Positions 31,522-44,395 are shown, counted from the stretch's first letter. The stretch is DNA of 64,000 nt from Isoetes taiwanensis (GCA_021234155.1 JAJEKV010000068.1:62001-126000), one strand, 5' to 3'. Program-made: numbers and translations. Notes: generated by a model not told the origin, from the letters alone.

Positions 31522-32245
31522 CCAGGCTGGCACAAGGGACGCTAGCTGCCCGTCAACATACCACTCCCCCACCATCAAAACCCCACGTTGTGCCCATCTG
31601 CGCTAGACACGGGGATCCAGTGTTCATCTTCTACAATTTCTTCTTGCTTTGGTTTATTTTTAAGGTTTTTGAGTTCCTTACAGTCTTGTTCCTGCATGAG
31701 GATGGCGGGTCTAGTTTCCTGGATGCATCCTTTGCCCTTGCCTTTTCTTCTGCTGCTAATCAGTTTTATGTATTTCTGCTTTAACTTTCTCTGATCTATC
31801 TTCAGTGCTTGCCAAGAACGGTGGGATATTGAAGCATTGCCCCTATGCAGAAAGTATGCAGGAAAGATTTAAGCTTAATTTGTCCGTGCATTTTTAACTT
31901 TTGTGTTGCAATTCACAGGTCCTTACCCATGCTTCTCGAGCATTCCCCTCATCCCTTTCATTTTACCCAGAGTTATTTTGGCCTCACATTGGTGTTTCTC
32001 CTGTGATCTTGCTAGTGGATCTCTCATCAAGAGCTATGCATCGCAATGAGCAATTATCTATTCTTCTGGATAGAAGTGTTCATTCTCATTATTTGATCAC
32101 CTTAATGGTTATTACAAGAACTAGAGCTAAGCAGCATGCCTTAATGGACTTGTTTGGGTTCGATTCCCAAAAGGCAAAGCTTAGAAACTATTTTGAGAGA
32201 GGGCATAGAAATAGAGATAAGAACTCAATGAAAAATGAAAGATAA
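31522..32245 (+). pseudogene. Possible exon remnants of an unidentified gene
   Basis: After AATTCACAG (acceptor at about 31918-31919) one open frame runs to 32245: VLTHASRAFPSSLSFYPELF, WPHIGVSPVILLVDLSSRAM, HRNEQLSILLDRSVHSHYLI. An earlier short block reads CQERWDIEALPLCR before another AG-bounded junction. Splice-like context plus open frame suggest gene debris; the protein is not recognised. Confidence 0.3.
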
Positions 32246-32304
32246 GATAAGTTATTTACAAAGAAACAACAAAGAAAAGATGATTATTTCATATGGTATA
32301 AATC

Positions 32305-32352
32305 ATTATGGAGAATGTTTTTTTTTTTTTTGAAGGACGATTATGGAGAATG
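32305..32352 (-). mobile_element. 22-bp LINE tail insertion with 13-bp TSD
   Basis: ATTATGGAGAATG occurs at 32305-32317 and 32340-32352, flanking only T14 followed by GAAGGACG (32318-32339). In reverse this is CGTCCTTC plus poly-A, the same 3' end as the LINE tails at 20330 (TTCTTCAAAA), 46243 (CGTTCCTTCAAAA) and 37161 (CGTCCTTCAATAAAA). It is an extreme 5' truncation with the target duplication preserved. Confidence 0.85.
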
Positions 32353-33130
32353 TTGTCCTGGATAAAAGAAAAAAATGTCTGGCATTACTTATCACACATA
32401 ACAATCATCACTAGTGATCGTTAGTTCCTTTATCACATGATATTACTTACCACAGTTTGTATTAATTACTTACCACGTTTGTATGAATCACGCAAAAAGA
32501 TAGGTATTTTATTTTGTGACATAAATTAAAGATCAATTACATGGACCAAAAAACCACTAGTGCAATGTGATGGAGAAATCATCATCGTTTATGGCTTGAA
32601 ATGGCAATGGTTCCTAACTTAAAGTATGCCTCATTTTGTTCACCAAACCAATGTCAATGAAGATGACAAACATTCATTATCTTAATGCAAAAACTATTGG
32701 TAGTTACTCCATGTTCTATGATAAAACAACAACATTTTATTCTAGAAAGCAATGCTAGTTCATGTGAAATAAGGTATGTAATTTCATTAGAAAAGTAAAG
32801 TTGAATTCATTAGTGGTAAGTGGCCTTACTAATCAATCCACATATTTAAAACTGAGCAATAAAATACTACTATAAACCAAACAAATAAACTATCATAAAG
32901 AGCTATGATGCTTAACTATGGTAATAAAATAGATAAAAACCACATCATGTAACTATTATTGGATATTCAACACATTAACCCACTTAGTAACATCTCTTTT
33001 TTATAGTGGTTTTTTGTAAATACCGTAAAAACTAATAGTGATTGTTTCTTGGGCGCCTTGTGTATTATGGCAGAAGAAAAGAAACGTCCTTTGATTTGTA
33101 TAGTTGTAAATCTCTCTTAAAAACGAGAAA
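32353..33130. other. AT-rich spacer, no gene seen
   Basis: AT-rich sequence with TTACCAC-type short repeats near 32430-32480. It is the downstream flank of the Stig1-like coding end. Confidence 0.45.
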
Positions 33131-33133
33131 GAA

Positions 33134-33310
33134 CTAATAACCACACATACCATAGTTACATTGGATATGCTCAACACACTTATTGCCACATTTACCACAA
33201 TTTAAAGAATCTTGCAAAATATCAACGCACATACCACTGCAACAAGCAAGACCAAAACTACACTTGTGTCCACATTTGCCACAATTTTGAAGATCATCCA
33301 TGAGGTTTGG
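33134..33310 (-). CDS. Stig1-like cysteine-rich secreted-protein C-terminus
   Basis: The minus-strand frame reads MDDLQNCGKCGHKCSFGLAC, CSGMCVDILQDSLNCGKCGN, KCVEHIQCNYGMCGY and a TAG stop at 33134-33136. The NCGxCGxxC...CCxGxCVD...D..NCGxCGNxC...C.YGxC pattern is the Stig1 domain, of plant small secreted proteins of the apoplast and reproductive tissue. Upstream in the same frame is a Ser/Pro/Thr-rich stretch (PTSTSSSPFTTSAPPRHPPN). A signal peptide, which the family normally has, is not in this frame; an upstream exon, frameshift or disrupted 5' end is possible. All cysteines of the two repeats are kept, so the domain has been under selection until recently. Confidence 0.6.
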   Translation of the reverse strand, partial: PNLMDDLQNCGKCGHKCSFGLACCSGMCVDILQDSLNCGKCGNKCVEHIQCNYGMCGY

Positions 33311-34440
33311 TGGGTGTCGAGGGGGGGCTGAGGTGGTGAATGGGGAGGAGGAGGTGGAGGTGGGCATTGGTGGATGGAGGAGGAGGAGGTTGACCGAACA
33401 TAACGTGGAATGAGCCGACATGTGGGAAACCCACGGAACCAAGGAGGCATACAGGGAATCCCCAGAAATGAATCGAGACCAACGAGCCACAGAGCCCAGC
33501 AGACCAGGAGGACCAGACACCGGAGGAGGCAACGCAGGTGGTCCAAAATGGTGAGAAGAAAGGACCAAATAGTGAGCCTGACCAAGGAAAATTTAACGGA
33601 GTGGACCAAGCAGGCATGGAGGAGACAGACAGGAGACCCAACCGAGGAATGAGCGAGACAGACTTACAGGACATGATCCCACATCGAATCAGACCACACG
33701 AGACACCGGACTCATGACACACCATTGGAAGACAGCCCACAGCAACGGCAGTGGACACAGACAAAGGAGCCAGAACTTCCCAGATAGCCGAACCGGATGT
33801 CCAAAAGCCAAACGCCAGGAAAGAACGCACAACAGCAGAATGTAGGAGCTGACAGATGAAGAAATGGAATAGAGAGTTTTCACAGAACCGACCGGATCCA
33901 GGACTTGAGCCGTGAACATCACCTCGAATCAAATAGGTATGATTTAATTTGAGCCAGGAAGGACAAACATTGGATCATAATCCACTCCAAGGAGCACGGG
34001 CCAACACAAGCCTTGTGGATGGGCACATGAGACTGGACCACAGCCCCAGATGGACCCGAGCCAAGGAATGAAAGATCAACCCCCATCAGAGCCAGGAAAC
34101 CACAGGGTGGCTCCAGGTCTTTAGACACACAGTGGCACAACCACAACTGGAGGCACACACAAGGAATCCCCGAGACCACGAAAGCCGGAACTATATGGAT
34201 CCGAGACACTGAGCCTCCGACCAGACACAGCCAAGGCATGGGGACCGAAACTGGAAGAGGCATGATAATGTGGATAATGAAGGAAACACAGAATACCAAG
34301 ACAGAAGAATGGTAGCTTGTGGGATAGCACACAGCCAAGACAGAATGTGGTGGAAACAGTATTGGACTTGCCATGGGTATGGTGGAATGGTAATGTAGGG
34401 CATAGGCAGCTTGTCAATGTTCAAGCACAAAGGTAAATCA
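33311..34440 (-). other. Stig1 upstream region: Pro-rich coding then unknown
   Basis: 33311-33400 is GGA/GGT-rich on plus and on minus reads as Pro-rich peptide in two frames (PPPPPPPHSPPQPPL or the Ser/Thr/Pro frame joined to the cysteine domain). 33400-34440 has long minus-strand frames (33294-33932, 33919-34374) rich in Ser, Leu, Cys and Trp without recognisable domains; these overlap in several frames and are probably compositional. Confidence 0.35.
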
Positions 34441-34480
34441 CAGCACGACCATTACATGCTCCTTATTTCAAGTCATTTTC

Positions 34481-35365
34481 CATTATCCCATGTTAAATAT
34501 ATAAACCATCGAGACTCTAGGAAGCTAGGAAGTTAGACACCTATTAATTGTTTGTGTTAATTGGAGACAATAACAATAGAGTGAAGCAATTTATATTACA
34601 AGAAATTTGTCACCTACGGGCCTTTTTTAATGTAATTATGTGGAATGCGCTACACTTTGGTATATGGTTTATTTACCCTGTCATAGACTTGATATTGTCA
34701 GATTCAAAGATCTTGGTCACATCGTCAAAGTTGTGATTCCAAAGCACCCAATAAGCTCATTTTGCCATCATTGGTTCTAAAGATATGGGTACACTTGGTT
34801 TACATGGAGTGGACTTGATATTGATAAAAGAAAAATTCTGAGGTTTGTTGAGAACCTTAAAGATTGGAGAAAGACAGAAATTGGAACCAAAGCCGGGTTC
34901 AATTTGGTTCAATGATGTAAATGGCTCAACAATAGTCCAATGATGAATAAGGGCTTTCTTTCTTCACATTATCCTTAGTTAAATAATATATAAAACCATT
35001 GAGATGAAATGTTAGATAAGACATGGAATGAATTGGAGACAAGGTAACTTATATTACAAGAAATTCTATCACGGCCTTTTTTTTTTAATGAATTATGTGA
35101 AATGTGATATATGGTTTAACTTGTCGATAGATTGATATTGCCGGATCTTTAAAGATCTTGGTGAAACTAAAAGTACCCAATAAGCCTATTTTGCCATCAT
35201 GAAAGATGGGTTTACATGGAGCGGACTTGAATGATAAAAGAAAATTCCAAACGAGAACCTTAAAGATTGAAAAAGATAAGAAATTAAAACCAAGCATGGG
35301 AGCACATGGTTCAATGATAAATGGCCAACAATAGTCCAATGATGAATAAGGCTTTTTTACTTTAA
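34481..35365 (+). repeat. 486-bp tandem duplication, diverged
   Basis: Copy 1 starts at 34481 and copy 2 at 34967. Shared landmarks in order: TATATTACAAGAAATT, TATGGTTTA, GAACCTTAAAGATTG, CAACAATAGTCCAATGATGA. The second copy has several small deletions. The sequence after 35400 keeps faint echoes. No gene. Confidence 0.8.
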
Positions 35366-35399
35366 AGGAATTTACCATGGAAAAAATGAACAAGGTAAA

Positions 35400-36988
35400 A
35401 AGGAATTTTGATATAACCCCAATTTGCTTTTCTGATGGACATATATTACGGTTCTATGGATCTTTAAAATAAGGAATTACAGCATGGCTATAAATGCTAT
35501 GAGATTTGGCATAACGCCCCAATTGCTCATTTTGAATACCATTTTGTTAGGTTTGGGTACATACCGGGATTTACCATTTTGTTAGGTTTGACTATGATAT
35601 CGATAAAAACATTTTTGAGGTATGATAGTTTCCTGGCTAAGGACAGTTGGCAAATTTAGGTTTTATTTGCATTCAGCCATTGGACCAAGATGTGTTTCAT
35701 TGAGCCTTGTAGCTTAACCTGCCCCGAAGCAAAGCTAAATTTGTGATTTCGGCCAACGACTAGTTGAATTCAAATCTGGATATGCCATAGTTTGCTTCGA
35801 AGATTGAAGTTTTTCTGGATCGTAACTCGGGGCAAGCTCAAGTGAAATTAGTTGAGCAATTTGATATATGCATGGAGCAAGCTGAAGACAGCACTAAAAT
35901 GGACGCCATGGAGAAAGATTTCTATTCCAACAAACTCTAAAGGTTTGAGGCATTTTTTTTTGCAATTTTGAGTCTGGACAACAATAGATCTGACTAGAGA
36001 AGATGGTTTATGAGCAGAAAATAGTAGATAATGTATATTTGGACATTAACATGGGCTTATGAATTTATTGATGCTCTGCCATAAAATATTACAAGCAAAG
36101 CTGGAACCTGAATGAGGACTAAGAACAGATGTATTTAAGGGGTTACAATAAGGACAAAGATATAGGCAGGAATAAGATCTATGATATTTTATGGATATTC
36201 CATGATCATTTATGTGTCCATTAGCTTGAGCTTTCTAGGTAGTGATTATGATCTAACTAGAGGATATGTAGCTTTCAGTATGCAATGAGATGCAAACATC
36301 AGATACAAAGGCAGCTGCACAAGGTGATATTACAAACCCTGGATCTAAGCAGGATAATAGTAATATGAAGATGAGTAGTAAATGCAAGTCACTTGTCAAG
36401 GATACCGACACAACTCAAAGCATTGGCATTCTAAATCGAGCCCAACCGGTCTGCTTATCTTCTATGCATGTGCATGATAAATTCAGTGTAATTTTTCAAT
36501 GTATTTGAGTTGCGTGGTATAATAGATGTTATGAGCATGATGCTTTAGAGTCTTTCATTGCATTAAAGTATTTTTTGAATAATAAGTGGATCTGCGCATA
36601 GGCTTAAGGATCTAGTTGCTTTAGGGCTTAATAATTTCGTAATTGATTTGATATCCCTGTGATTGGAATAATACAACAGAGTTATAAGAATAGTTCACAA
36701 GCATTTTTTATAAAGTTTTGGAAATGGAACTATGTTGTTTTGGCTGTTATATATAGCCTAGATTTCAATGTGATCATTTATGATCTCCCATGAACACTTG
36801 TATAAGCTTGTTCAACATGGCTACAGAGAAAACATGGGCTTTGCAAGGTAATATGCAAGATTGTTGGGGCTTATGCAATATGAAGCTAGACTTATGCATG
36901 ACTAATATGTCTGCAGCTAGTAAAGTCCCAAGGGCAAGTAACAGATGCTATAAACATGAGCTTTCTCTAGATGATTAGGGTAAAAAAT
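35400..36988. other. No gene seen
   Basis: AT-rich sequence with short open frames (36290-36508, 36790-36978) that lack recognisable similarity or splice context. Confidence 0.4.
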
Positions 36989-37194
36989 AAGTAATATACC
37001 AACCGGTCCTGTGGTAGAGACCTTAAACCTGCCATATGTACTTGATAATCACATGCAAAGCAGCTCCTAGCATATCGCGCCTAGGTAGTGGATTGGCTTT
37101 CATGTGATATGTAGAATAAAGTGATGTAGAATGTACTCATGATGTGATGATGAATAGAATGACGTCCTTCAATAAAAAAAAAAAAGTAATATAC
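36989..37194 (+). mobile_element. Short retroposon (184 bp) with 11-bp TSD
   Basis: AAGTAATATAC at 36989-36999 and 37184-37194 flanks an insert ending GACGTCCTTCAATAAAAAAA, a poly-A tail with the LINE-like CCTTC end. The insert starts CAACCGGTCCTGTGGTAGAG; TGTGGTAGAGACC loosely resembles a pol III A box, but no B box is seen. It is either a SINE sharing the LINE tail or a 5'-truncated LINE. Confidence 0.8.
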
Positions 37195-37510
37195 GTCTTG
37201 AACATTGCTGGAGATAAAACACTACATATTATATTACTCATGAAGATAAGAGAGATGTACTAGCAGAAAGTTTGAAAAAGTGTCAATTTCGATAGAACGA
37301 CAGTACACAGAACTGCTGATATAAAATAACAATAGAGTTGACAAGCTTTCTTTATATATGATAACCCTTATGCAGATAGCTTGAGAATTTGCTTTGATAA
37401 AGTGCGTTGCACAAGTCTTATGATGGTTCTGTGTCGAATGGGCAGACCTTAGGCTATATCCACAATTATTCAATGGTTAGATGTTAAATAGATGGTTTGT
37501 TCCATAGAAT

Positions 37511-37945
37511 ATTATAATAATTAACATATTCATTATTGACATTAATAATATAACCATTATTATCATAATTTAAATTAGTCCCTTACCCTTTGGGTGCATA
37601 TTCACACCGGGGTGACCGCACGAGTCGCCGGATTGGCATATTCGCTTTATTCCTTAATCTACACCGCACGCAAGTTCCTCATTTGTGGGTATGCAAGTAC
37701 AAGATTTGCTATATCAGATAATAAGATTCTAAAATACTATAAGATTTCAACCTAATACTATATGGTGTTGATTTCAGACAAAAAATACAATTATGAGGGC
37801 TCTCGCGCCTCTACGCCACCCCCGTAGAATATGCACCCAAACCAAAGGGGTTTAAGGGGATTTTAATTTAAATGTGTTGGATCCAATGGTTATATTTATT
37901 AATGTCAATGGTAGTTATGTGTTGGTTATTATACTGTAATTTTTT
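37511..37945. mobile_element. MITE with ~100-bp terminal inverted repeats
   Basis: Left arm 37511-37613 and right arm 37835-37945 pair as inverted repeats: ATTGACATTAATAATATAAC outside, AATTTAAATTA in the middle, GGGTGCATATTC inside, facing GAATATGCACCC. The centre of about 220 bp is single copy and non-coding. The long arms recall Mutator-like MITEs; the target duplication could not be defined. Confidence 0.65.
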
Positions 37946-40551
37946 TGTCTCTTCGCCATTAAAAAAAAAGACGTGAGAATATAAAAGACATTTAAAACAT
38001 GAAGATAGTGTAGGTTGCATCTTGAACCTTGGAATCCAAATATGCACTAAGGATTTAATATTTGAAGTATACTAGATAACCATCGCTTAAATATTTAGAA
38101 CTTGAACAATTATATTGAACTTGAGAATTCACATGTGATTGTGGTCGAATGGAATGGAATGTGTGATGTTAACATTAATAAAGCAACCGCCAATAAAGCA
38201 ATTGTCCTGCATAATAGCCTCTCCAACTTGTTTCCTCATCAAAAAAGAAAAATGTGCCAATGGCAATTGTTCCCATCGCGATTACCAAATGCATATTCAA
38301 CTTGATAATTAACTAATACTCAAGTCCAATGTGACAAAATTTGCAAACATTTCGCCTAACCTTAAATGGGGATTCCAGAAACTCCCCGCCAATGCCCTGA
38401 TTCAACCCTATAATTATGGAGCACGAAAAACGCATACAATTAAACAAATACCCAATTACAAAAACCCACATGCCCAAATGACAAATACATTTGGAAGCCA
38501 AGAAATCTTCTGCGATAATGATTAGAAAGGTGCAAAACAGAGTTTAATCCGGGTTAAAGTCCCTGAAAGAATCTGCTGGTATGCCAAGAACATCTCGCAA
38601 GAAGGGATTCAAGCATAGGACAATATCTACTCATTTTCCACCATACTTTCCACTTCACTCCATTTTAGATACATCCCGAAAGGAAGAATTTATTGTTGAA
38701 ATGGCCAACGTGATAAAATATGCTATTTATTGGACAAGAAAATCCCCATGTATACAAAGGACGGTGTAAAAACGTTTTTGTTTCAACCGAATAAATCAAT
38801 TCAATGAGATTAAATCAATGAATTTTGTTTTCATTCTCAGGTAAAAGTGGACCTTTACCTTGATTTCCCATCGAGTAATATGAAGATATAGACGCAAACT
38901 TCTTGTGTAGTCCGAGATCACAAAGTCCTCGCTTTACTGTAGGCCGGATTTGTCTCATATAGAGTCTTCATTTGCCTTGTAGATTTAGCATCTTCTTCTT
39001 CGTAAGCCAATCTCAACACCTAAAAGGCATCAATATATTACACCAACCGGTTCCTGAAGAATCGAGGTCCATTTGATATTATTGGACCAAATTGAAGTAA
39101 CCGAACCTATAGGTGATTCAAGAACTGCTCAATTTCTAGAAAAGGCAAATCCAGAGATGTCGTCCGATGCAAACTCACAAAAGGAGAGACCCATCCTAGT
39201 GTTTATTTCGTCAATAATTACCATTCCTTTGTATAACTCCCCAAGAAATCAAATATCCTACCACAATTCCCCGACAAATGACTCTAAAAAACTCGCCCGG
39301 GAATTATAGATGTGAAAATCGAGATTCAAATGGGGCAAAGCCGATAGGGCAAAGAAAGAACCCCAAACAGCTTCCAGCTTTGAAGAAGGTCGCTTTTCGC
39401 AAGTATGGTCATCCATCCAAAACCACACACCTAATAACCAATGTTAAAGATACTCTTCGTGAAACTCCAACTTAAATCGCGGAATGAGCACATGATAAAT
39501 CCCCGCAACTGTGAGCCCGTAAAACAACAATTAGGAGTAACGATAATAACAAATAATACTGCACCCCAAGACTGGCTCTTCAAATCAAAGAATCCCAAGG
39601 CTCCACAGGCTTCATATTAAAGATTAGATGCAAGAAACTAATATGGGAAAATGAAGAAGGATAAGACGCCAAGGTCGCCTTGAGAAACTACTTCGCTTCA
39701 TAGCTCAATCCCACATCCAAAAACCTATGTTCTTGTTTTGAATGTAAAAACCGATATAGCGAACAAATGGCGCATTAAAACAACCGCCATTTTCTTGAGC
39801 ATGTCGAGATGAGAAGGCGAATCCATTTGTGTATTTTTGTTACATGGGCAACTAATTGCTCCAACGAAGATCCGATCTATGATGGGTAAATTAAAAAAAG
39901 GCATTGAAGATCACGAATTGCCAAACCCTAATTCTCCTCAAGCATCAGACAATGCGAGATGATCAATTTAATCCGCCCACAAATGATTCTTTTCCTAAAA
40001 ATCTTCATTTTATTCCCAACACATAACCCTAAATGGGTTATCTCGAGCCTTGCATGTCGAAAGGTGATATTTGATACAATAAAAAATACACAAAAAATAA
40101 ATATATGATATATGGGTCAAACCATTGGATATAGCATCAAAATTAGTTCAACCGCAGACAAGACTCTAGATATACCTAATCAGTATGCCTCATCAAATAC
40201 ATCCATGAAATCATATAAAAACCTTAGGGAAAAAAGTACAAAAATACAAAAGAAACCCCCTGTTATTATGCTACATATTCAACATCTAAATGCATCTTTA
40301 AAAATGTAAATAATATCTGCATGTAGCTCAAATAATAAGTTGATGCAGAATGAAGCTTTATGGCTGACCTGCTGACAAGGATGATCAGACTAGAACAGAT
40401 CGCTCTTGTATGCCTGAGAGGAGGTTTCCAGATATCATCATGAATGTTTAAGTTAATTTCTTAACATCCATGCTAATTTAATGGATGCATGTAGGTTAAA
40501 TGGCTAGGGCAGAGTATATTGGAGCTCTTAGCTGGAAAATAAATTTATCTA
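37946..40551. other. No supported gene
   Basis: Many short frames of 60-80 codons without recognisable motifs. 38580-39475 is less AT-rich, with possible exon-like stretches (38581-38769, 39073-39475), but I found no consistent splice structure or family. Confidence 0.35.
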
Positions 40552-40918
40552 TCTTATATTATAATGTTATTCAGTAAGTGTTGGACCCAGCCCTAGATCC
40601 GACGGTGAAATTTTGATTTGCCTGGACGATGAGGATTCAGTGTGAAAAAAAGGAAGCACACGTTGACTCTTTTAACGGACGGGGAAAAAGGGCAAGGTTC
40701 TTTTTTACCTCCAAGCTATGGCATTATGGCGGTAGAAGGTTTGGAGATGGAGATCCTTAAGAGTCCGTGAAATAGAAAACAAGTTTTCAAATTTACAATC
40801 CTCGATGACTATTGATGCATCCTCATGCTTAGAAGCAGTTCTGGTGGCACTTCCACAGCATCTCATTCAATAGCTTCCTCTAACGTTTTCGTTTTAGTTT
40901 CAAGCAGAGGTTTCTAAG

Positions 40919-41116
40919 ATGGCCTTGGCTGAGGTTTTCTTCCAAATGTGCTTTGGCCCTGCTCTGGCTCACTGTCGATTCTTCAGGGCCCTAAAACTTT
41001 CCAATTTGCTGGCATGGCAATCAGATATGGATATGGTCTCTGATTCTTCTATCCAATCTTTGATAAATTTATTAGGCTTGGATACAAACATGACAGGTTT
41101 GGACCTCTGTATGTGA
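40919..41116 (+). pseudogene. Captured fragment, unidentified
   Basis: Open frame MALAEVFFQMCFGPALAHCR, FFRALKLSNLLAWQSDMDMV, SDSSIQSLINLLGLD. It lies in the 5' part of the Helitron. Protein-like but unrecognised. Confidence 0.3.
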
Positions 41117-42321
41117 ATCTTCTGGCTTTGTCAAATGCTAGACGTACTTATTTATGCTCTTGATTTGCATGCAAGGATCCACGATGTTCGCATATAATAC
41201 ATGTTGTGCAAATGCCGTAACTAGGCCTGATCTCGCGAACGTTGCCAGTTTTTATCATATCTAAAGCTTGAACAACAAACCTGCTTAAGGAATTGCAGGT
41301 GGACTCAATATGTTTGCACAACCTTTCTTCTTTGTCTGTATTTCGCAGTGAATCCAGTAATCCTAATACCAGGTATTACTATGTGTTTAGATTTTCTGTG
41401 GGAAGGATTGACTTTTGAATTTTGTGGTGTAGTCGAAGTTCACACATCCAGTAAAGTCCATTTCAATGACAAAATTCACTGCTGCAGAAGTAGCTGCTTT
41501 GGTAAACTGGGGGCAATAAGGTAGATGCTCATAATGCATTACTACAATGATGTGAGTGTCAATCGTTTTGGAATCATTCATTGCAGCAAGCACTAGAAAT
41601 ATATTTTAAAGAATGGGTAAGCAAGCAATCTTTACCAGATAGCAGGAAATTTCTTGCTCTGTGGTGGCTCTAGCCAGGATGTGAATGGATTCCAGGACGG
41701 ATGAAAGTGTCCAAATAACCTACAACAATGCATATCAAGAAATGGAAACAGGAGCAGCTTTAGAATTTGAACAATGTTGCCTTAGAGATAAAGTCATGGA
41801 GCAGTATAGAGTCTCCTAGGTGTTAGTCTCCAGGTCTCATAAAAGCAGAAGGCGCCTACTAGCAGGCAATGTGTTTTGGAGACAACTTTGGTAAGTGCAC
41901 ATTGTTTCAAATTCTTATTTCTTTTCCCGCTTCGAATGCAGGATTTATGCTTATGTCTTGGTAATGCGGATGATATGATATTATATAATCAGCTTTGTGA
42001 AATGGAATATGGAGAACACCAAGATATATTTGTGTAAGAATCTGTAGTCAATATTTTATGGCAGAATCTGTAGTTAGAAGTGGAAATCAGAAGGGAGGAT
42101 GTCTGTGGAGAATGTATCACTTGGATGCTAATATAGGTAATTTGACATTCCAGTAACTTTTTTGTATGGATACCTTGATGTATGCTTTACACAACACAAA
42201 AGTGATGATTCCATATTTGATAGGCTATTATTGGGGCTTATCACCCGAAGGATTTTACCAAGCTTTCTAGAGGAGCTGTCTTAGTGTCTGAGTTACCTGC
42301 ATCTTATACATCCAAATTTCA

Positions 42322-42890
42322 GTGGCGGGACCAATGCCTCGCCGGACACTCACTGAATTCTGCCATCAACTTCACGATGAGCCTACTTTGTCTATTTTAG
42401 GCAATGAACACTTGATAATGATAACTATAGCTTCATTGAATGGAACACGTGACAAGTGTGTGAAACAGACTGATTGCCATAATGCAAAGAAGGCTCAACA
42501 TCTTTCCGAGAATCAGAATGACGATCTTGAATTTCTGGGCCATTTACATGTCAACTAAAAATGCAAGTTAGAAGTTATGTTCTAGAATGCAGTTCGGAGA
42601 AAAATCATATCGGAAGGCCTTTGCCACTATCGCAGGCTCTAGACAATGATGGACGTTGAGCTCTATTGGAACCTAAGAAGCACATAGCCTTAGAGAGAAT
42701 TCCCGCATGCATGATATATCACAAAACTGGGAGATTATATGTGGTGAAGAAAGTAGTAAAAAGACCTGCAGGATCAGTAGTTAATATTGCTTATGATGTT
42801 CATTTAGTTGGAGAAGGCATGGATGAGCAGATTGAAACGAATGAAGATTTTGACTTTGAAATTGGCAGGGGCAGTAATAGGAATGCTTGA
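42322..42890 (+). pseudogene. Captured fragment with FKBP-like segment
   Basis: Two blocks. 42322-42558 reads MAGPMPRRTLTEFCHQLHDE and TIASLNGTRDKCVKQTDCHN (unrecognised). 42666-42890 reads KHIALERIPACMIYHKTGRL, YVVKKVVKRPAGSVVNIAYD, VHLVGEGMDEQIETNEDFDF, EIGRGSN. The PAGSVVNIAYDVHLVGEG..DEQ....DFDFEIGRGS pattern aligns with the start of an FKBP-type peptidyl-prolyl isomerase domain (PGDxVxVxYxGxLxxGxxFD....FxFxLGxG). The C-terminal half of the domain is absent and a TGA follows. Reading: FKBP exon captured by the Helitron; moderate confidence only. Confidence 0.4.
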
Positions 42891-42899
42891 TGCATGTGT

Positions 42900-44395
42900 C
42901 TCAAGCTTATTTGTTGGTCAAACTGCACAATTCTCTATGCAAACTTTTCCAAATGAGTTATCAGATGCCTCCTGTCAGAGATCATAAATAAAATTGTAAC
43001 CTCAACCCGGTAATCGGAATTTTTCTTAATAATGTAATCTATCGTTGTGCTCACAATGTTACTTTCTTACAGTTTTAGGGGACTTCGACCGGATTTTATC
43101 AGAACTTTAAAAGCTTCCTTGAAGCAACTGAGGAGAGAATGGAGTCCGTGATTTTTCTCACCTCCTTTGTCTAGACAACGATAGATTTTATGAAATCTGA
43201 TAAGAGAGTCACAAGCCACCCGTATTAAACAAGGGGCTAACATCATAGCAAGGTTAACCATGGAAAATCTTCCGAATGAACACATTCCTAGATAACTTTA
43301 TATTATTCCGCTATTTATTGAACTCGAAGTCTAACTTTAGAAGTATGCATTTATTCTTTATAGCAAAAGATGCATATATTCTTATTTCAAAAGTAGATGT
43401 TAACTCAGTTTACAACCCCACATAGAACGTCTTAAATTAGAGATATTATATTATGTAAAGTACATTTTGCCATGTATACAACCATCTTTCCGGGAACTTT
43501 GATGTTAACCAAAGATGTTGCTTTTTCATTACTATCAATTTTGGGTTGACCTTGGTTGTGGATGTGGAACTTTTTGATGCGATATTTGAGTGTCGATTTA
43601 ACCTTGATGTGCAAAAGAAAAGAATTTAGCATATGCCAAGAATATTGACTTAGGTGTTTGCGCATATAGGTGTTAATGGCTCTTGGAAGGAAACGTTTGA
43701 ATTATATGTAAAATGACAAGGCCTTGGCCGCTTTGATCTATGATTCTGAGCAACATATGAGAATTTACATGCATTTGGTTGACAATTGTTAAAGATCCTA
43801 TGGAATTTTTAATGCCCCACTTAGATGGTGGTTCAAACAATGGAATGCACAATTTTGCCATGTCACATGGTATCAATATAGGTAACACATGCACAATTTT
43901 CTCAAGATTCTATCATTAACATTCACCATTCAATACAAACCTAATAGTAGATGTCTCAATTTAAATCCCTTCCCTTCCCTCTTTTCCCTTCTAAATCAAA
44001 ACATCAACCTATAGCCATGAATTGATTCGAGGAGAACACCATCTAACAATGTGAGTTAATGCTAGAGTTAAGCGTAAAAAGAAAAGGAAATGAAGGAAAG
44101 GGTTTTTAGGAGGAAAAAGGGGAAATCCATTAAAGCCATTAGACTCAATCCAACGACACCTCCAATGCATTATGCATTTATGCACCTCTTAATGCAACTC
44201 TAATGCTTCGACTTAACAAACATGGAAGACATTGTGAAACTTTCCCAATGCATCAAGCTATTCTAGGTCCAAGATCATGAATGCGGAAGGTTCTAAGAGG
44301 GAAGAATTGGAAAGCGAAGCCACACTTAATGAAAGGATAATGCATTGAATGGTGAACAGCACCTCGATATCATTGCTGCCTTATCATTTACAGAT
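42900..44395. other. Helitron 3' half, no gene seen
   Basis: AT-rich sequence with short ORFs on minus (43067-43894) and no recognised similarity. Confidence 0.4.

Noticed and set aside
32157-32168. B-box match GGTTCGATTCC
   Set aside because: It lies in an open frame with no A box at the right spacing; a chance match is likely.
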